Assembly (NCBI GenBank): GCA_903893945.1
Contig: CAITOF010000098.1
Location: 1-64,000, forward strand
Reading direction: 5' to 3'
Length of the DNA stretch: 64,000 nucleotides
Origin: an uncultured Oxalobacteraceae bacterium
GTDB lineage: Bacteria; Pseudomonadota; Gammaproteobacteria; Burkholderiales; Burkholderiaceae_D
The position numbers were made by a program, and so were the translations under genes. Each line of letters opens with the position of its first letter. Positions within the stretch are counted from its first letter, which is position 1. A model generated the notes under the pieces. The model saw only the letters and a program-made list of their open reading frames with translations. It made no database searches and was not told the origin of the DNA. Shown here piece after piece: positions 60,708 to 64,000 of the stretch.

Positions 60708-61616
60708 ATGACCGACACGATAGTCAGTTCCGCCACCAGAGAAGTTGTCATCAGCTGCGACCGCCCCTTTGTCATTATCGGCGAGCGCATCAACCCGACC
60801 GGCCGCAAGATACTGGCGGCCGAACTGGCGGCCAACAATTTTTCGCGTGTCGAAAGTGATGCGCTGGCGCAGGTGGCAGCGGGCGCGCAGATGCTGGATG
60901 TGAATGCGGGCATTCCGATGATAGACGAGCCGGCGGTGCTGGCCAAAATCATTCAGCTGGTGCAGGCCGTTACCCACGTGCCGCTGTGTATCGATTCCTC
61001 GGTCATGGATGCGCTGGAGGCCGGTTTGTCGGTGTACAAGGGTAAAGCGCTGGTCAATTCCGTTACCGGCGATGAAGAAAGTCTGCAACGGGTGCTGCCG
61101 CTGGTGAAAAAATATGGTGCTGCGGTGGTCGCCATTTCCAATGATGAAACCGGCATATCACAGGACCCGGATGTGCGCTTTGCGGTTGCAAAGCGCATTG
61201 TCGAACGGGCATCCGACTACGGCATACCGGCCTGCGACATTGTGGTTGATCCGCTGATCATGCCTGTCGGTGCTGTCGGTCAGGCCGGTCGCCAGGCGCT
61301 GAAGCTGCTTTATCGCCTGCATCATGAACTCAGGGTCAACACCACCTGCGGCGCGTCCAACATCAGTTTTGGACTGCCAAAGCGCGAAGGAATAAATTCG
61401 GCCTTTTTAGCGATGGCGATGTCGGCCGGACTGACATCGGCCATCACCAATCCGCTGCATGAGGAAGTCCTGAGGACCTGTTTTGCCTCTGACGTGCTGA
61501 TGGGTCATGACCCGGATTGTCTGAACTGGATCCGGCGTTATCGTGAAGTACCCACGGATGCTCATGGCGGTGAGCGGGGTCGCCGTGAGACCCGTCGTCG
61601 CAGCGTGCCTGCGTGA
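60708..61616 (+). CDS. Pterin-binding methyltransferase (MeTr/AcsE-like)
   Basis: A 302-residue DHPS-like barrel of the methyltetrahydrofolate:corrinoid family. VIIGERINPTGRKILAAEL, GAQMLDVNAGIPMID and CIDSSVMDALEAGL form the pterin pocket. The later VDPLIMPVGA and GASNISFGLPKREGINSAFL match AcsE/MtrH. It should move methyl between the corrinoid protein and THF. AAGGA lies 10-6 bases before ATG. A short unusual C-terminus (ERGRRETRRRSVPA) may be a family tail. Confidence 0.9.
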   Translation: MTDTIVSSATREVVISCDRPFVIIGERINPTGRKILAAELAANNFSRVESDALAQVAAGAQMLDVNAGIPMIDEPAVLAKIIQLVQAVTHVPLCIDSSVMDALEAGLSVYKGKALVNSVTGDEESLQRVLPLVKKYGAAVVAISNDETGISQDPDVRFAVAKRIVERASDYGIPACDIVVDPLIMPVGAVGQAGRQALKLLYRLHHELRVNTTCGASNISFGLPKREGINSAFLAMAMSAGLTSAITNPLHEEVLRTCFASDVLMGHDPDCLNWIRRYREVPTDAHGGERGRRETRRRSVPA

Positions 61617-61647
61617 TGGGCCGGTCTTTCAACGGATAGGATGGTCA

Positions 61648-63591
61648 ATGAGCGCAACAGCGATTAACGTCGTATTCAGTCCGGGCGGATTGCGAGGCGC
61701 ATTTGATCCCGGCATAACGGTCATGCAGGCGGCACGTTCGCTGGGCGTGGATATTGCCAGCGTGTGCGGCGGAAATGCGGTTTGTGGCCGCTGTCAGGTA
61801 CAACTGATTGAAGGTGAATTCTCAAAATTTGCGCTTTATTCAGCCGCTACACATCTGTCGCCGCTGACCAGACGCGAACGCCTGCTGCGTGAGCAGGGCC
61901 TGTTAAAACCGAATTCAAGGCTGTCCTGCCAGACCCGGTTATGGGGTGACGTGGTGCTCGATGTGCCTGAGTCCAGTCAGCAGTTTGAGGCTGTGGTGTG
62001 CAAGGTATCGGACCAGATCAATACCGTTGTGAATCCGTCCGTCCGGTTGTTCGACATTCAGCTGAGCCCGTCGACACTGGACAATGCGATCAGCGACAGT
62101 GACAGGTTAAAGGACGCCCTGGCACACCGGTACGGTTTGCCGGATGTCGGGATTGCTTTCCATGCGCTGCGTCACCTGCCCGGTGCGCTGCAGAGCGGCA
62201 ATGGAAAAATCACTGTCGCCGTTACTGAAAACAGGACCCTTGTTTCAGTGCGGGCGGGTGAGAAAACGGCGGCCTACGGTGTGGCCATCGATATCGGTTC
62301 GACGACTGTGGCAGCGCAACTGTGTGATCTGAAGACCGGAAATGTGGTGGCCAGCGCAGGAAAGATGAATCCGCAGATACGGTATGGTGACGATGTCATG
62401 AGCCGCCTGTCATACGTCATACTGAATCCGTCCGGACGGCTCGAACTGACAACGGCGATTCGAACCACCCTGCAGGAACTGATCAGCGAACTGGCCGTCA
62501 GGGCCGGTATTGCGGTTGAGCAGATCTGGGATGTTACTGTGGTCGCAAATCCCGTTATGCATCATCTGTTTTTTGGTCTGGATCCGCGCCAACTGGGTTT
62601 TGCGCCCTTTGCGCTGGTGACACAGGAGGCGCTGAATGCCACGGCTGCTGCGCTGGATCTGGCCGTGCATCCCGATGCGCGCCTGTACGGGCTGCCCTGC
62701 ATAGCCGGTCATGTCGGTGCGGATGCCGCGGCTGTCGTGCTGGCCGAGCGTCCTGATTTAAGCAGTGAGATCAGCCTGATCATAGATATCGGCACCAATG
62801 CGGAAGTAATCCTGGGCAATGCGGACCGGTTGCTGGCGTGTTCCTGTCCGACCGGGCCGGCATTTGAGGGTGCCCAGATCAGTGGCGGTCAGCGTGCCGC
62901 CGTGGGCGCCATCGAGCGGGTTCGGATTGACAGGAACACGCTGGAACCGCGCTTTAAAGTGATCGGCTGTGATGACTGGTCGGACCAGCCCGGATTTGGC
63001 CACACAAAAATCACCGGCATCTGCGGTTCGGGAATTATTGAGGCGATTGCTGAACTGTTGCTGGCCGGGGTGATACTGCCGGATGGAAAAATAGATGGAC
63101 GCAAGTCAGGGCAGTTTGCACGCGTGATTCCGCAGGGACGGACGTTTTCGTATGTGCTGTCCGGACAACCCGGCATGCCGGTATTGCAGATCACCCAAAA
63201 GGATGTGCGCGCCATTCAACTGGCCAAAGCCGCCCTGCACGCCAGCACGCGTTTGCTGATGGACAAACTTCAGGTGCAGCATGTCGACCAGATCCGTCTG
63301 GCCGGTGCGTTTGGCAGTTATATCGATGTGTATTACGCCATGATGCTTGGCATACTGCCGGAATGTCCGCTGGACAGAGTCAGTGCGGCCGGCAATGCCG
63401 CCGGGACCGGCGCACGTATCGCGCTGCTTGATGTTCATGCACGACGTCATATTGAGCAACTCGTCAGACGCATAGAAAAAATTGAAACGGCACTGGAAGC
63501 CGGTTTCCAGCAGTATTTTGTCGACGCCATGGGATTTTCGCACCGATTGTTCACGCATGCAGCAGAAAACGGTCCCGGTACAGTTACCTGA
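61648..63591 (+). CDS. Corrinoid activation protein (RACo/RamA-like, DUF4445)
   Basis: A 647-residue protein. A 2Fe-2S ferredoxin domain (SVCGGNAVCGRCQV and a later LSCQTRL give the four Cys) is followed by a linker and a DUF4445 ASKHA ATPase-like domain. That domain includes VAIDIGSTTVAAQLCD, IIDIGTNAEVILGN, TGICGSGIIEAI and RLAGAFGSYIDVYYAMMLG. It reactivates Co(II) corrinoid to Co(I) with ATP and electrons. ATG 61648 is preferred; the open frame starts earlier at 61543 inside the previous gene. Together with the neighbours it is the usual repair part of a corrinoid methyltransferase system. Confidence 0.9.
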   Translation: MSATAINVVFSPGGLRGAFDPGITVMQAARSLGVDIASVCGGNAVCGRCQVQLIEGEFSKFALYSAATHLSPLTRRERLLREQGLLKPNSRLSCQTRLWGDVVLDVPESSQQFEAVVCKVSDQINTVVNPSVRLFDIQLSPSTLDNAISDSDRLKDALAHRYGLPDVGIAFHALRHLPGALQSGNGKITVAVTENRTLVSVRAGEKTAAYGVAIDIGSTTVAAQLCDLKTGNVVASAGKMNPQIRYGDDVMSRLSYVILNPSGRLELTTAIRTTLQELISELAVRAGIAVEQIWDVTVVANPVMHHLFFGLDPRQLGFAPFALVTQEALNATAAALDLAVHPDARLYGLPCIAGHVGADAAAVVLAERPDLSSEISLIIDIGTNAEVILGNADRLLACSCPTGPAFEGAQISGGQRAAVGAIERVRIDRNTLEPRFKVIGCDDWSDQPGFGHTKITGICGSGIIEAIAELLLAGVILPDGKIDGRKSGQFARVIPQGRTFSYVLSGQPGMPVLQITQKDVRAIQLAKAALHASTRLLMDKLQVQHVDQIRLAGAFGSYIDVYYAMMLGILPECPLDRVSAAGNAAGTGARIALLDVHARRHIEQLVRRIEKIETALEAGFQQYFVDAMGFSHRLFTHAAENGPGTVT

Positions 63592-63618
63592 GTTTTACAT
63601 GAAAAAGAGAGGAATGTT

Positions 63619-64000
63619 ATGAACCAGACAGCACCCACAGCAGCACCGCGCCGCGGTCGCGAAGGACGTGAAGGCCGAGGTGCCAGCGCCGCACCTGCAG
63701 CGCGCGTGGTCCGACCCGGCATGGCCAGTGGCAAATATAAACCGCTGTCCGATGACGACATGCGCCGTATTCACGATACCGCGCTGGATGTGCTTGAAAA
63801 TATCGGCATGGGTGATTCGAACCATGAACGGCTTTTGCATTATGCCCTGCCCAAAGGGTGCAAACTGGAAAACGGGCGGCTGAAATTTCCCCGTGCGCTC
63901 ATCGAAGACATGCTGGCCGTCAACGCCACATCCTCGGTGGCCTACGGAATTGATCCGAGGTATGACCTGGAACTCAAGCCGAACCGGGTCCATTACGGTA
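63619..64000 (+). CDS. MttB-family corrinoid methyltransferase, N-terminal part only
   Basis: The first 127 residues of a trimethylamine-methyltransferase-family protein, cut by the window end. A basic, Arg/Ala-rich leader (PRRGREGREGRGAS) is followed by VVRPGMASGKYKPLSDDDMR and IHDTALDVLENIGMGDSN, typical of MttB. No amber codon is visible in this part; whether pyrrolysine is present cannot be judged. Substrate may be trimethylamine, a betaine or another quaternary amine. Coding continues past the end. Confidence 0.85.
   Translation, partial: MNQTAPTAAPRRGREGREGRGASAAPAARVVRPGMASGKYKPLSDDDMRRIHDTALDVLENIGMGDSNHERLLHYALPKGCKLENGRLKFPRALIEDMLAVNATSSVAYGIDPRYDLELKPNRVHYG

Noticed and set aside
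1-64000. CRISPR array, tRNA, rRNA, insertion sequence or prophage
   Set aside because: No spaced direct-repeat series, tRNA fold with TTCGA-type arm, ribosomal sequence, transposase or phage structural gene was recognised.

Overview
The window looks like the chromosome of a Gram-negative proteobacterium, probably gamma- or beta-proteobacterial. The grounds are the metX-metW pair, a DUF1631 protein, lipB, pyrE and xthA in ordinary housekeeping form, TonB-dependent receptors, lipoproteins and outer-membrane barrels, a System I (Ccm) cytochrome c maturation block, an FNR-type operator, and two copies of the ATTCCC-N8-GGGAAT palindrome common in such genomes. No rRNA, tRNA, CRISPR array, insertion sequence or prophage was seen. 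All assignments come from reading the sequence and translations; no database search was run.

Layout. 0.8-5.6 kb: a glutamine-synthetase-like gamma-glutamyl ligase, a secreted YtcJ-type amidohydrolase, a LysR regulator facing the other way, and a cupin. 5.6-13.1 kb: housekeeping genes (metX-metW, an AmpG-like MFS permease, an alpha/beta hydrolase, a small lipoprotein, xthA, pyrE, phnA, lipB) and what may be a decayed small gene. 13.1-25.2 kb: two tandem paralogous TonB-dependent receptors, the first behind a structured leader, then gabT, gabD, a second ligase (puuA-like) and a spuC-like aminotransferase, closed by a clear terminator. With the first ligase this is a polyamine/GABA catabolic region feeding succinate. 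25.5-27.5 kb: a small unknown protein and a TPR protein.

27.6-48.2 kb: the most striking part. About 22 same-strand genes, most overlapping or a few bases apart, sit between a promoter with a perfect extended -10 and a perfect 15-bp terminator. They encode an ApbE flavin transferase, a large lipoprotein with heme-binding-like motifs resembling the hydrazine synthase alpha fold, a second lipoprotein with CX4CH, two outer-membrane barrels, a TlpA thioredoxin, a DUF4266 lipoprotein, a DUF3570 barrel, several TPR/coiled-coil periplasmic proteins, a TolQ-like protein with two different TolR-like proteins and an AgmX-type TonB-like protein, then ccmABCDE and a DsbA. I read this as a proton-driven trans-envelope machine of the Glt/Agl (Myxococcus gliding) lineage packaged with a redox-cofactor module and the machinery that attaches heme. 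Its function is unknown to me, and it is my main candidate for an undescribed system.

48.2-57.6 kb: a lysine-rich miniprotein, an M1 aminopeptidase, an unknown small protein, a DUF1631 protein, a periplasmic solute-binding protein, and a GntR(YtrA-type)-ABC ATPase-permease operon with its own promoter and overlapping operator. 57.7-64.0 kb: a corrinoid-dependent methyl-transfer and C1-oxidation operon (corrinoid protein, DUF1638, MetV, MetF, pterin methyltransferase, RamA/RACo-like activase, start of an MttB-family methyltransferase) preceded by a consensus FNR box. This operon probably demethylates a methylated amine or betaine, passes the methyl to tetrahydrofolate and oxidises it. It runs off the right edge.
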